A stretch of 64,000 bases of DNA from Parabacteroides goldsteinii DSM 19448 = WAL 12034. GTDB lineage: Bacteria > Bacteroidota > Bacteroidia > Bacteroidales > Tannerellaceae. The stretch's first letter is position 1. The number at the start of each line of letters is the position of its first letter. The notes under the pieces were generated by a model, which worked only from the letters and a program-made list of their open reading frames with translations, was not told where the DNA came from and did no database searches. The position numbers and the translations under genes are program-made. The DNA is taken from the NCBI RefSeq assembly GCF_000969835.1, contig NZ_KQ033912.1, forward strand, positions 1,258,216-1,322,215. The letters are read 5' to 3'. Positions 17,996 through 26,946 of the stretch are shown here, one piece after another.

Positions 17996-18027
17996 TGCCG
18001 GTGAAAGCTGGGGGGCAATAGCCGGCA
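17996..18027 (+). promoter_or_regulatory. Conserved stem-loop in the fecR-susC gap, right arm
   Basis: TGCCGG (17996-18001) pairs with CCGGCA (18022-18027). The loop contains GCTGGGGGGCAAT (18007-18019), identical to that in the left arm, and a related downstream stretch rich in AACACAA. See 15697-15732. Confidence 0.55.
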
Positions 18028-18085
18028 GGCATCCAATTAACACAAACTAAATTATTAATTTATTAATTTCAAATCACAACAAAGT

Positions 18086-21000
18086 ATGAAAGAAAACACT
18101 TTGTCGAGGTGTAATTATCGGGCACCGCGACCCTTAAAAATTTTCAGAATTATGAGAATCACGACATTCCTGCTCTTAGTATGTGTGTTCTGCACTTTTG
18201 CAGAAAATACACATTCACAAAATGCGAGGGTCAGTATTAACAAGAAAAATGTTCAACTGGAAACAGTACTGAACGAGATAGAACACCAGACTGATTACCT
18301 GTTTATCTACAACAACCAGGTAAACGTAAACAAGAAGGTGTCGCTAAAGGCTAAAAACCAGCCTGTCTCCAAAGTACTGGAAGAATTGTTGGCTGATTCG
18401 GGTATCACATATTCTGTAGAAGGAAACCATATCGTACTTGGCAAACAGACTATGGCTGCCGCTCCGCAACAAAGTAGTACAATCAGAGGTAAAGTAATCG
18501 ACACCAATGGAGACCCCGTTATCGGTGCCAACATTGTCGAAAAAGGGACAACCAACGGAACTACAACGGACGTAGAAGGGAATTTCTCTATTAACGCAAA
18601 ATCAGGCTCTACACTGGTAATCACTTTCATCGGCTATGTCAGAGAAGAAGTGAAAGCTAACGCCGGAAGAAGAATGGAAATCATCTTACAGGAAGACTCC
18701 GAGACATTGGAAGAAGTCGTTGTCGTAGGATACGGTACCATGAAAAAAGCAGACTTGACAGGTTCTGTGGCAACTGTCGGTTCGGAAGTGATCGAAGACC
18801 GCCCGTTGACCAACCTGGGAGCCGGTTTGCAGGGCGCAATCGCCAACTTGAATATCACTTCTTCCAGCGGTGCGCCGGGAACAGGTTCTTCCTTCAATAT
18901 TCGTGGTACGACAAACTTATCCGGCGGAGGTCCGCTGGTACTGGTGGACGGTATCGAAATGGACCCGAACCTGATTAACCCGCAGGATGTGAAGGATGTA
19001 ACCGTACTGAAAGATGCGGCTTCCGCGTCTATCTATGGCGCACGTGCCGCTTTCGGTGTAATCCTGATCACCACTAAGACAGGTTTCGTATCACAAAAAC
19101 CGGTCGTTTCACTGAGCGCAAACTATTCCATCAACGTTCCGACCGTTCATGCCAATTATATGAACTCCATGGAATATACACAATGGATGAATGATGCCAA
19201 CACAACAAGCAACGGTAGTAACTATTTCGATGACATCACCATGGAGCATGTCAGAAATTATTACAACGATCCGGTCAATAATCTTCCGGTATTCCATCAT
19301 CCGGACGATGCAGCCAGCAAATACCGTTATTGCGGCAATACCGACTGGTATGAAGCCTTGAATAAGAAAAGTTATCCGATGCAACAGTACAACATCAGTG
19401 TACAAGGCGGTAGCGAAACAGCCAAATATATGACATCGGCCGGTATGTTCCAGCAGGACGGTATCTCTAAATGGACAGACGAAGATTACAAACGTTTCAA
19501 TGTATTGCAACACGTAAACTACAAGGTGAACAACTGGTTGCAGGTTGGCTTGAGAGCAACTCTGTCAATGGTAAAAATGAATACCGGTCCACAAAATAAA
19601 TATGGTAGCAACTCTTTGGGAGCTACGATTCCGGGCGACAGCCGTCCCTTGATGCCGGTTTACCATCCGGACGGACATTTTGCCGGTTACTGTGGTGACG
19701 GTTACTTTACGAACCAGGCTGCCTGGTTATCACAAGGAGGTTCTGCCGAAATGAGAAACAATAATATGTATGCAACGGCATTCGCTAAACTGAACCCGTT
19801 CGAAGGATTGGAAATCAACTTCGATTATACATATAACTACTATAACTATTCTTTCAAGAACCATGTACGTGAATACATCGACTATGATGCCGACGGAAAT
19901 CAGGGTTCAATCTTCCCGCATACTTCTCCGAATCAGGTCTCTTATAACAAAAGAGAATCGCAGTACGACGTATTCAATGCATATGCTACCTATAAGAAGA
20001 AAATCAACAAAGTACATGCTTTGGAAGGCATGATCGGTTTCAACCAGGAAAATGCGACTTATAAAGGTGTGGGTCTGAGTAGAAACAATCTGATCGCCAA
20101 CGATATTCCATTTCTGAACTTGGCAACCGGCGACCGTTCGACCAGTGATTATATGAACCAGTGGGCCATCCGTGGTGCTTTCTTCCGTCTGTTCTACGCT
20201 TACGACGACAAATATCTGGTACAGGTAAATGGCCGTTACGACGGTTCTTCACGTTTCCCGAAAGATGACCGTTTTGCATTCTTCCCGACATTCTCATTGG
20301 GTTGGAGACTTTCACAGGAAAAATTCTGGAAACCGATCGCCCATATCGTAAATGACTTCAAGATCAGAGGTTCTTACGGGGCTTTAGGAAACCAGGTACT
20401 ACTGCAAGGTGGTAATGACATGTATTATCCCTATATTTCTACCTATACCACAGGTGAAGTAGGTTACCTGTTTAGCGGTGAAAAACAGATGGGAGTATAT
20501 GCTCCGGGATTGGTAAGCGACCAGCTAACCTGGGAAACAGTTAAACAATGGGACTTAGGTTTTAACTTCTCAATGTTTGACAGCAAACTGACCGGAGAAT
20601 TCGACTATTACGTTCGAACAACAGAAGACATGTTGACAAAATCAAAAACATTACCTTCCATTTTAGGTGTTTCTGAACCTCAGATGAATGCTGCCGATTT
20701 GAGAACCAGTGGATGGGAAGTAGCTTTAACCTGGAAATCGGCCTTACAGAATGGTTTCGCCTATAGTGCAACACTATCTTTATCAGACTATCAGGCTGAA
20801 ATCACCAAATATGATAATCCGACAAAGAACTTGTCAGACAATTATTATGAAGGCAAGAAGTTGGGTGAAATCTGGGGATTCGTAACAGATGGTTTATTCC
20901 AGTCCGACGAAGAAGCCTCTTCATGGAACCAGTCAAAAATAGTCGGTTATACGCAATATGCCGGTGATATCAAATTTGCCGACCTGAATGGTGACGGAGA

Positions 21001-21535
21001 AGTTACAAGAGGTGAAAACACGGTCAACAACTCTGGTGACCTAAAGATCATCGGTAATGAAACACCGCGTTATAACTTCGGTATCCGTGGTACAGCCGAG
21101 TATAAAGGCTTCGATTTCACGTTATTCTTCCAGGGTACTATGAAACGTGATATTATACCGTCAAAGACATTCTATCTGTCTCATTATACATCTGAGTGGT
21201 CTGTTCCCCAAAAGATGAATTATGACTATTGGAGAGAAGATAACCGCGATGCGTTCTTTCCACGTGCCCGTATGAACGGTTCTGCTGTAAATGAAAACCA
21301 GACCCGTTTCATGTTGAATGGTGCTTATATCCGTTGTAAACAGCTCGCTCTTGGTTATACTATTCCTAAATATATCACGGAAAAGGCTAAAATCTCCAAG
21401 CTGAGAGTTTACTTCAATGCAGACAACTTGTTTGAATTCTCCGGAATGCCTGACACTTTCGATCCTGAATTGGCTACAGTAAATGCTTATCCATTTATCC
21501 GGTCATTCTCTTTTGGTGCTAACCTGACATTCTAA
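18086..21535 (+). CDS. SusC/RagA TonB-dependent transporter with STN domain, right switch arm
   Basis: 1149 residues. N-region and signal peptide to about residue 45, STN about 48-117, carboxypeptidase-like domain about 130-205, EEVVVVGYGTMKKADLTGSV near 212, plug and barrel ending in FGANLTF. The first 45 residues nearly match the left-arm SusC at 12283, but the barrel differs, so a different glycan is likely. Its cognate sensor is the headless FecR cassette just upstream; in the present orientation STN signalling would have no functional FecR of its own. Confidence 0.97.
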   Translation: MKENTLSRCNYRAPRPLKIFRIMRITTFLLLVCVFCTFAENTHSQNARVSINKKNVQLETVLNEIEHQTDYLFIYNNQVNVNKKVSLKAKNQPVSKVLEELLADSGITYSVEGNHIVLGKQTMAAAPQQSSTIRGKVIDTNGDPVIGANIVEKGTTNGTTTDVEGNFSINAKSGSTLVITFIGYVREEVKANAGRRMEIILQEDSETLEEVVVVGYGTMKKADLTGSVATVGSEVIEDRPLTNLGAGLQGAIANLNITSSSGAPGTGSSFNIRGTTNLSGGGPLVLVDGIEMDPNLINPQDVKDVTVLKDAASASIYGARAAFGVILITTKTGFVSQKPVVSLSANYSINVPTVHANYMNSMEYTQWMNDANTTSNGSNYFDDITMEHVRNYYNDPVNNLPVFHHPDDAASKYRYCGNTDWYEALNKKSYPMQQYNISVQGGSETAKYMTSAGMFQQDGISKWTDEDYKRFNVLQHVNYKVNNWLQVGLRATLSMVKMNTGPQNKYGSNSLGATIPGDSRPLMPVYHPDGHFAGYCGDGYFTNQAAWLSQGGSAEMRNNNMYATAFAKLNPFEGLEINFDYTYNYYNYSFKNHVREYIDYDADGNQGSIFPHTSPNQVSYNKRESQYDVFNAYATYKKKINKVHALEGMIGFNQENATYKGVGLSRNNLIANDIPFLNLATGDRSTSDYMNQWAIRGAFFRLFYAYDDKYLVQVNGRYDGSSRFPKDDRFAFFPTFSLGWRLSQEKFWKPIAHIVNDFKIRGSYGALGNQVLLQGGNDMYYPYISTYTTGEVGYLFSGEKQMGVYAPGLVSDQLTWETVKQWDLGFNFSMFDSKLTGEFDYYVRTTEDMLTKSKTLPSILGVSEPQMNAADLRTSGWEVALTWKSALQNGFAYSATLSLSDYQAEITKYDNPTKNLSDNYYEGKKLGEIWGFVTDGLFQSDEEASSWNQSKIVGYTQYAGDIKFADLNGDGEVTRGENTVNNSGDLKIIGNETPRYNFGIRGTAEYKGFDFTLFFQGTMKRDIIPSKTFYLSHYTSEWSVPQKMNYDYWREDNRDAFFPRARMNGSAVNENQTRFMLNGAYIRCKQLALGYTIPKYITEKAKISKLRVYFNADNLFEFSGMPDTFDPELATVNAYPFIRSFSFGANLTF

Positions 21536-21572
21536 GATGAAACATTGTAGAATAATTAAAATTAAAAACAGA

Positions 21573-23201
21573 ATGAAAAAAGTATATTATATAGCGAGCT
21601 TGTCTTTATTACTCGGATTTTCCGCATGTAATAACGACTTTATGGACTTGTATCCGGAAGATAAAATCAACGACGAGACTTATTGGAAGACAGAAAGCGA
21701 CTTGAAAAACTTTGCCAACCAGTTCTATACAACACTGGATAATACCGGTATATATAACAGTGACAATGCCTCAGACAATCAGGCACCTCAATCTAAGGAT
21801 GACTTTGTTTGGAGTGATTACACCATCCCTACAGCCGGAGGGGGTTGGGCTAAAGGCGATTGGGCTAATATCAGAAGTTGTAATTATTTTTTGAGCCGTT
21901 ATCATACCGTTGAGGGGAATGCTGAAAAGATCAACCAGTATGTAGGGGAGATTTACTTCTTTAAAGCCAAGTTCTATTACGAAAAAGTTCTTCGATTCGG
22001 TGATGTACCCTGGTTGACAACAGACCTGACTACTTCTTCCGAAGAACTATACAATCCACGTAATGATCGCGGAGCTGTTATCGACTCTATCTGTGCTTGC
22101 CTGGACAAAGCCAGCGAATGGTTGCCGGAAACAATGCAAGACTCACGTCTAAGTAAATATGCTGCATTGACTCTGAAATCCAGGGTATGTCTGTTTGAAG
22201 GAACCTGGAGAAAATACAGAAATCTTGAAAATGCAGATAAGTATCTACGTATTAGTGTAGATGCTGCCGAAAAAATTATCAATAGTGGTAATTTTACTGT
22301 TTACTCTACCGGTAATATTGAAGATGACTATCATGCACTGTTCAACCAACAAGATTATTCAAACAATAAGGAAGCAATCTTTTTTGCTGCCTATGTGACA
22401 GATAAACGCATGAATAACAGACCTCGTACAGTCCGTGAAGCAAAAACTGGTATGACCAAGGACTTTGTAGAATCATTCTTATGCGATGATGGTAAACCTA
22501 TTGCTCTAAGCGACCGGTATAAAGGTGACGTAAAATTCACTGATGAGTTTGAAAATCGTGACCCGCGTTTGAAACAATGCATATATACACCAGAACGTCC
22601 TATCGCTATATTGGCAGATGGTTCTGAAGAATATGAAAATTCTCCGGTATTCAGTAATCTCTCAAATACAGGCTACCGCTTATACAAAATGTATTCTCCG
22701 TTAGCGGAAGATAACGAATTTATTAAATGTACGCTGGATGACCTGATCTACCGATACGGTGAAGTTCTTCTGAATTATGCTGAAGCAAAAGCCGAATTGG
22801 GTGAATGCGACCAGGCGGTTCTGGACAAAACGATCAATAAACTGCGTGACCGTGTAGGCATGAAACATCTGACAACAGATGTAGGATTTACCGATCCGAA
22901 CTGGCCGAACTGGGAAGTTCCCATCTCTCCGCTATTAAACGAAATTCGTCGCGAACGTCGTGTAGAACTGGCTTGCGAAGGCCTCCGTTGGAACGATTTG
23001 TGCAGATGGAAAGCAGGGAAGTTACTGGAAAACATAAAAACTTATTTAGGTCCGCGCGATCCGGCAACAGGTGAATATCGTGTTGTTTATCCGGGTATGA
23101 CCCGCACATGGTACGATCGTTTATACCTGTATCCGATCCCGACAGACGAGTTTACTTACAATCCTAATCTGTTACCGCAGAATCCGGGTTGGACAAACTA
23201 A
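21573..23201 (+). CDS. SusD/RagB-family surface glycan-binding lipoprotein
   Basis: I choose the start at 21573, because it gives a proper lipoprotein signal (MKKVYYIASLSLLLGFSAC, Cys19); an ATG at 21537 would add 12 residues without sense. The product has 542 residues. NNDFMDLYPED follows the Cys. SusD helices and the C-terminal signature NEIRRERRVELACEGLRW are clear. It is the partner of the SusC immediately upstream. Confidence 0.94.
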   Translation: MKKVYYIASLSLLLGFSACNNDFMDLYPEDKINDETYWKTESDLKNFANQFYTTLDNTGIYNSDNASDNQAPQSKDDFVWSDYTIPTAGGGWAKGDWANIRSCNYFLSRYHTVEGNAEKINQYVGEIYFFKAKFYYEKVLRFGDVPWLTTDLTTSSEELYNPRNDRGAVIDSICACLDKASEWLPETMQDSRLSKYAALTLKSRVCLFEGTWRKYRNLENADKYLRISVDAAEKIINSGNFTVYSTGNIEDDYHALFNQQDYSNNKEAIFFAAYVTDKRMNNRPRTVREAKTGMTKDFVESFLCDDGKPIALSDRYKGDVKFTDEFENRDPRLKQCIYTPERPIAILADGSEEYENSPVFSNLSNTGYRLYKMYSPLAEDNEFIKCTLDDLIYRYGEVLLNYAEAKAELGECDQAVLDKTINKLRDRVGMKHLTTDVGFTDPNWPNWEVPISPLLNEIRRERRVELACEGLRWNDLCRWKAGKLLENIKTYLGPRDPATGEYRVVYPGMTRTWYDRLYLYPIPTDEFTYNPNLLPQNPGWTN

Positions 23202-23204
23202 TAA

Positions 23205-23330
23205 TGTGCCAATGAGCTAATGTGCCAATATGCCAATAAGGCAATATGCTAATGTACCAGTTTTAAGAATTTTAGATCCACGGTATTTTATTGGCATATT
23301 GACACATTAGCATATTGGCATATTATTTTT
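23205..23330. repeat. AT-rich TGCCAAT/ATTGGCA repeat cluster between susD and GH29 gene
   Basis: Several direct copies of TGTGCCAAT, ATGCCAAT and ATGCTAATGT occupy 23205-23260, and inverted copies (ATTGGCATATTG, TTAGCATATTGGCATATTA) occupy 23289-23325, followed by TTTTT. The halves can pair in several registers. It takes the place of the susD-hydrolase hairpin seen in the other PULs. Confidence 0.75.
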
Positions 23331-23367
23331 CACTATACTTGCATCTGAAATATAATCTGACTCAATC

Positions 23368-24732
23368 ATGAAAAAAACATTTGTAGGATTACTGGCAGCC
23401 TTGTCAGTTCTTGTTTCCTGTTCATCCAACGAACCGACGAACGTTGTCACCCCAAACGCACGGCAACTGGCCTGGGCCGATGCCGAAGTTGGCGTATTGA
23501 TCCATTTTGATATGCCTGTTTACCAACCGGACTACAATTTCAGGAAATGGGGAACGCATCCGGACGCATCCATTTTCAACCCGACAGAATTGAATACTGA
23601 CCAATGGCTGGAAACCGCGCACAAACTGGGAGCCCAATATGCCGTACTGGTAGCCAAGCATTGCAGCGGCTTCAGCCTGTGGCCAACGGAAGCACATGAT
23701 TACAGTATCAAACAATCCCCCTGGAAAAACGGCGAAGGTGATATTGTTGCCGATTTTATCGCTTCCTGCAAAAAGTATAACATCAAACCGGGAATCTACG
23801 CCAGCACAACAGCAAACGGTTATCTGTATGTAGACAATCCCGGCGTTGTCCAGGAAGGCGGTCCGGTCACTCAGGAAGAATACAACAAAATCGTAACGCA
23901 GCAATTGACCGAGTTATGGAGCAATTACGGGGAATTATTTGAAATATGGTTTGACGGCGGCGTGCTCTCCAAAGACCAGGGCGGTGCAGACGTACTATCC
24001 CTGGTACAGAAACTACAACCCAATGCCATCGCTTTCCAGGGCCCGTACGGTCATCCAAACCTGATCAGATGGGTAGGCAATGAGGAAGGTGTCGCCCCTT
24101 ATCCGTGTTGGTCTACTGCCGATTCGACAACCAATGCCGACGGCACGCGTGTTATAAATGGCTTGAACGGCGATCCTTTCGCCCCGTTCTGGTGTCCGGG
24201 GGAATCAGATTTCACCCTGCGCTGGAACCGTTCATTCCAGGGAGGCTGGTTCTGGACGGCCGGACAGGATAGCATGATGTTCACTCTCCCCGAACTACTA
24301 ACAAAATATGAGACCAGTGTAGGAAGAAACACGAATATGCTGCTGGGATTAGTTATCGACGACAGGGGACTTATTCCGGATGCCGACGTCCGCCAGGTGG
24401 AAGCGCTGGGCAAAGAGATTGCACGCCAATATGGTAGTCCGCTGCAACAAACATCGGGCACCGGATCGGAATTTGTCATATCTTTCGACAAGCCGGTCAG
24501 CATCAACCGTGTCATCTTGCAGGAAGATATCTCAAAAGGAGAACGGGTTCTGAAATATACCCTGAAAGGTAAAAAGAATAATGAATGGATTGACCTTTCT
24601 TCTGGTACCTGCATCGGCCATAAACATATAAACAGGTTTGAGGCACAAACGCTCGATGCAATCAAGTTAGTTGTAGACGAATCAAAAGCTGATCCCCTGA
24701 TCATGAACTTTTCAGTTTTTGAAACTATTTAA
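23368..24732 (+). CDS. Alpha-L-fucosidase, GH29 family, lipoprotein
   Basis: 454 residues; lipobox LSVLVSC (Cys18). GH29 signatures: YAVLVAKHCSGFSLWP, the nucleophile motif EIWFDGG (Asp196), and the FWCPGESDFTLR segment in the later part of the barrel. Residues about 365-454 form a beta-sandwich tail. It would remove terminal alpha-L-fucose, as on mucin O-glycans, N-glycans or milk oligosaccharides. It closes the right proximal PUL and so would be co-selected with the right FecR state. Confidence 0.92.
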   Translation: MKKTFVGLLAALSVLVSCSSNEPTNVVTPNARQLAWADAEVGVLIHFDMPVYQPDYNFRKWGTHPDASIFNPTELNTDQWLETAHKLGAQYAVLVAKHCSGFSLWPTEAHDYSIKQSPWKNGEGDIVADFIASCKKYNIKPGIYASTTANGYLYVDNPGVVQEGGPVTQEEYNKIVTQQLTELWSNYGELFEIWFDGGVLSKDQGGADVLSLVQKLQPNAIAFQGPYGHPNLIRWVGNEEGVAPYPCWSTADSTTNADGTRVINGLNGDPFAPFWCPGESDFTLRWNRSFQGGWFWTAGQDSMMFTLPELLTKYETSVGRNTNMLLGLVIDDRGLIPDADVRQVEALGKEIARQYGSPLQQTSGTGSEFVISFDKPVSINRVILQEDISKGERVLKYTLKGKKNNEWIDLSSGTCIGHKHINRFEAQTLDAIKLVVDESKADPLIMNFSVFETI

Positions 24733-24792
24733 ATAATATCTCCGAAAGAGACAGTACATTTTTTTTTTGCTTTATCGAAATGTTTTCCCAAA

Positions 24793-24870
24793 AGAGGTAG
24801 GTGTAATTGATATCAGAGGTAGGTCTAAATCAATTTACACCTACCTCTAAATTTGTTTAGACCTACCTCT
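24793..24870. repeat. Four-unit interleaved inverted repeat array
   Basis: Units: F1 AGAGGTAGGTGTAA (24793-24806), F2 AGAGGTAGGTCTAAA (24815-24829), R1 TTACACCTACCTCT (24835-24848), R2 TTTAGACCTACCTCT (24856-24870). R1 is the exact complement of F1 and R2 of F2, so the perfect pairings cross each other. It lies between the GH29 gene and the next sigma gene. Confidence 0.9.
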
Positions 24871-24952
24871 GTCAGACATAAGCATCGAATGATTTTTATA
24901 AAAGAACTGCAGCAATCCCTTACTTCAAGGTTTTATTTTACTTTATTTGTTC

Positions 24953-24960
24953 TATATTTG
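24953..24960 (+). promoter_or_regulatory. -7 element of the sigma gene promoter
   Basis: TATATTTG, a full TAnnTTTG match, 17 bp before the sigma start. The -33 position is T-rich without a clear TTTG. A very short leader is implied. Confidence 0.5.
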
Positions 24961-24977
24961 CGAAACAAATCACCAAT

Positions 24978-25562
24978 ATGCAAGAAGATGAAAGTAAAAT
25001 AAAGTGGTGTCAGTTTATCGCTGGAGACAAAGAAGCCTACAGCTGGATATATAAAGTATATATACAAATGCTTTTCCAATATGGTAAACGTTTCACTTCG
25101 GATACTGAGCTAATAAAAGACTGTATCCAAGAAGTTTTCACCAAATTATATAACAACAGAAAACACCTTGTCATTCCAGACAATATTAAACTATATCTGC
25201 TCATATCACTAAAAAATTGTCTGATCAACACAATCTGTCAGGAATCCCACTACGAGCGTTATAATAGTGAAACGATCTCTTTTTCATTAGAACTGACCGT
25301 TGAAGAGCAGTATGTAAACAATGAACATTACCAAAATCAATTAAAAAGAATACGAGAGATCCTCGCCCTGTTAACCCCGCGTCAGAAAGAGATCATTTAT
25401 TACCGGTATATCCAGGAACTCAGTTTCGATGAAATCTGTGTCATCATGGATATCAATTACCAATCTGCTCAAAATCTCATCCAGCGTTCTCTGAAAAAGA
25501 TCAGGGATACATACGGATCGGTAGAAGTATTTCTTCTTCTTTTATCTATTTCAGTACGATAA
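24978..25562 (+). CDS. ECF-type RNA polymerase sigma-70 factor
   Basis: 194 residues. Region 2 contains ELIKDCIQEVFTKLY and region 4 LLTPRQKEIIYYRYIQELSFDEIC with the recognition helix near NYQSAQNLIQRSLKKI. It leads the right distal PUL (sigma, FecR, SusC, SusD, GH92). Confidence 0.93.
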   Translation: MQEDESKIKWCQFIAGDKEAYSWIYKVYIQMLFQYGKRFTSDTELIKDCIQEVFTKLYNNRKHLVIPDNIKLYLLISLKNCLINTICQESHYERYNSETISFSLELTVEEQYVNNEHYQNQLKRIREILALLTPRQKEIIYYRYIQELSFDEICVIMDINYQSAQNLIQRSLKKIRDTYGSVEVFLLLLSISVR

Positions 25563-25644
25563 AAACAATTCATACAAAAAAACTCTTTTTTAGTGAGTAG
25601 AAAAAAAGGACTGCCATGTCCTCTTTATAAAATATACTCACTGA

Positions 25645-26853
25645 ATGGATAAAGATTATACAAAATATACAGCCGATCAACTGCTGAACGATGATTTCTT
25701 TTTGCTGTCAGAATCACATCCGACAAAAGAAAATCAATTTTTTTGGCAGAATCTTATGACTAAAAACAAATCGTTAGCAGCCGAGATCGAAACAGCTCGT
25801 CTTTTTCTGAATGCGATCCGAGCAAATATCGATAAAACATTACTACCTGATAATGAAAACAAAATTTTATGGCAACAGATTGAACAGAAAAACCAATGGA
25901 CCGATAAAAAGAAAAGGCAGAAAAAACTACTCCTTTCTGTAGCAGGAATTGCAGCATCCATTTGTATTCTACTTTCATTGGGGAAATATATATCCTACCA
26001 ACCCAATAAACAGGAAACAAATTATCTGGCAATAATAGAAGCCATACCAGAACCCGACAGTTCCTCACAAAAAGTACAGCTCGTACTAGCAAACAACGAA
26101 AAACTGACTATCGACGGAGAAGAAAGCCAACTTGAATATAAGCCGGGAGGAACAATCAACGTAAACTCACAAAAAGTAGAACAAACCGATAGGGAGGAAC
26201 AGAAAACAACATTTAACCAACTGATCGTTCCTGTCGGCAAGCGTTCCACCATCACCTTCTCTGACGGAACAAAAATATGGGTCAACTCTGATTCCAAAGT
26301 AATCTATCCGGTCACATTTTCCAAAGAGAAAAGAGAAATATTCGTAGAAGGTGAAATTTATCTGGAAGTCAGCAAAGACGAAAAGAGACCCTTTTTTGTT
26401 AAAACCAGACAGATGGATATCAAAGTATTAGGTACTCAATTTAATGTTACAGCATATGAAAATGAAAAAGATATGCAAGTTGTACTGGTCTGCGGAAAGG
26501 TTGAAGTTAAATCTGGAAACAAACATAAGGATATCTTATCTCCAAACGAAATGTTCCGTTATGATAAAGAAATAAATAAAGGGACAATCAGCCATGTAGA
26601 CATAAACGATCATGTAGCATGGAAAGACGGATATTACCAATTCAAACAACAATCACTGAAAGTTATCCTAAAAAAGCTATCCCGATATTACGGAGTACAA
26701 CTTTATTGCGGAGAAGAAGCCAGTACTGTGAGTTGCAGTGGCAAACTGGACTTAAAAGAGAATCTGGAAGATGTGTTGATTTCTCTGAAAAAAGCGATGC
26801 CCATTGAAATAGAAAAGAAACACGAGAGCATAGAAATTAAAGTCAAACATTAA
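25645..26853 (+). CDS. FecR-family anti-sigma factor
   Basis: 402 residues, longer than the other FecR proteins here because of an insert between the membrane segment (about 93-112) and the FecR domain. FecR motifs: VPVGKRSTITFSDGTKIWVN and VEGEIYLEV; DUF4974 follows (FKQQSLKVILKKLSRYYGV). It is paired with the sigma 82 bp upstream and the STN-SusC 93 bp downstream. A small hairpin, AGGAC-N6-GTCCT, lies in the sigma-fecR gap at about 25608-25623. Confidence 0.95.
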   Translation: MDKDYTKYTADQLLNDDFFLLSESHPTKENQFFWQNLMTKNKSLAAEIETARLFLNAIRANIDKTLLPDNENKILWQQIEQKNQWTDKKKRQKKLLLSVAGIAASICILLSLGKYISYQPNKQETNYLAIIEAIPEPDSSSQKVQLVLANNEKLTIDGEESQLEYKPGGTINVNSQKVEQTDREEQKTTFNQLIVPVGKRSTITFSDGTKIWVNSDSKVIYPVTFSKEKREIFVEGEIYLEVSKDEKRPFFVKTRQMDIKVLGTQFNVTAYENEKDMQVVLVCGKVEVKSGNKHKDILSPNEMFRYDKEINKGTISHVDINDHVAWKDGYYQFKQQSLKVILKKLSRYYGVQLYCGEEASTVSCSGKLDLKENLEDVLISLKKAMPIEIEKKHESIEIKVKH

Positions 26854-26946
26854 AATCATTGTATTATGGATCCTTAAATCATGCCATTCTCAAAAACTGC
26901 AATTACAAAGTTCTTCATTATTTACTAACTTAAATCATTACAGAAA

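Noticed and set aside
24793..24870. CRISPR array
   Set aside because: Units alternate in orientation, there are only four, and no cas genes are present; the same holds for 16933-17029 and 34233-34334.
24901..24915. AAAGAACTGC near the sigma gene as another recombination half-site
   Set aside because: The AGTTCT partner at three bases distance is missing, so the dyad is not formed.
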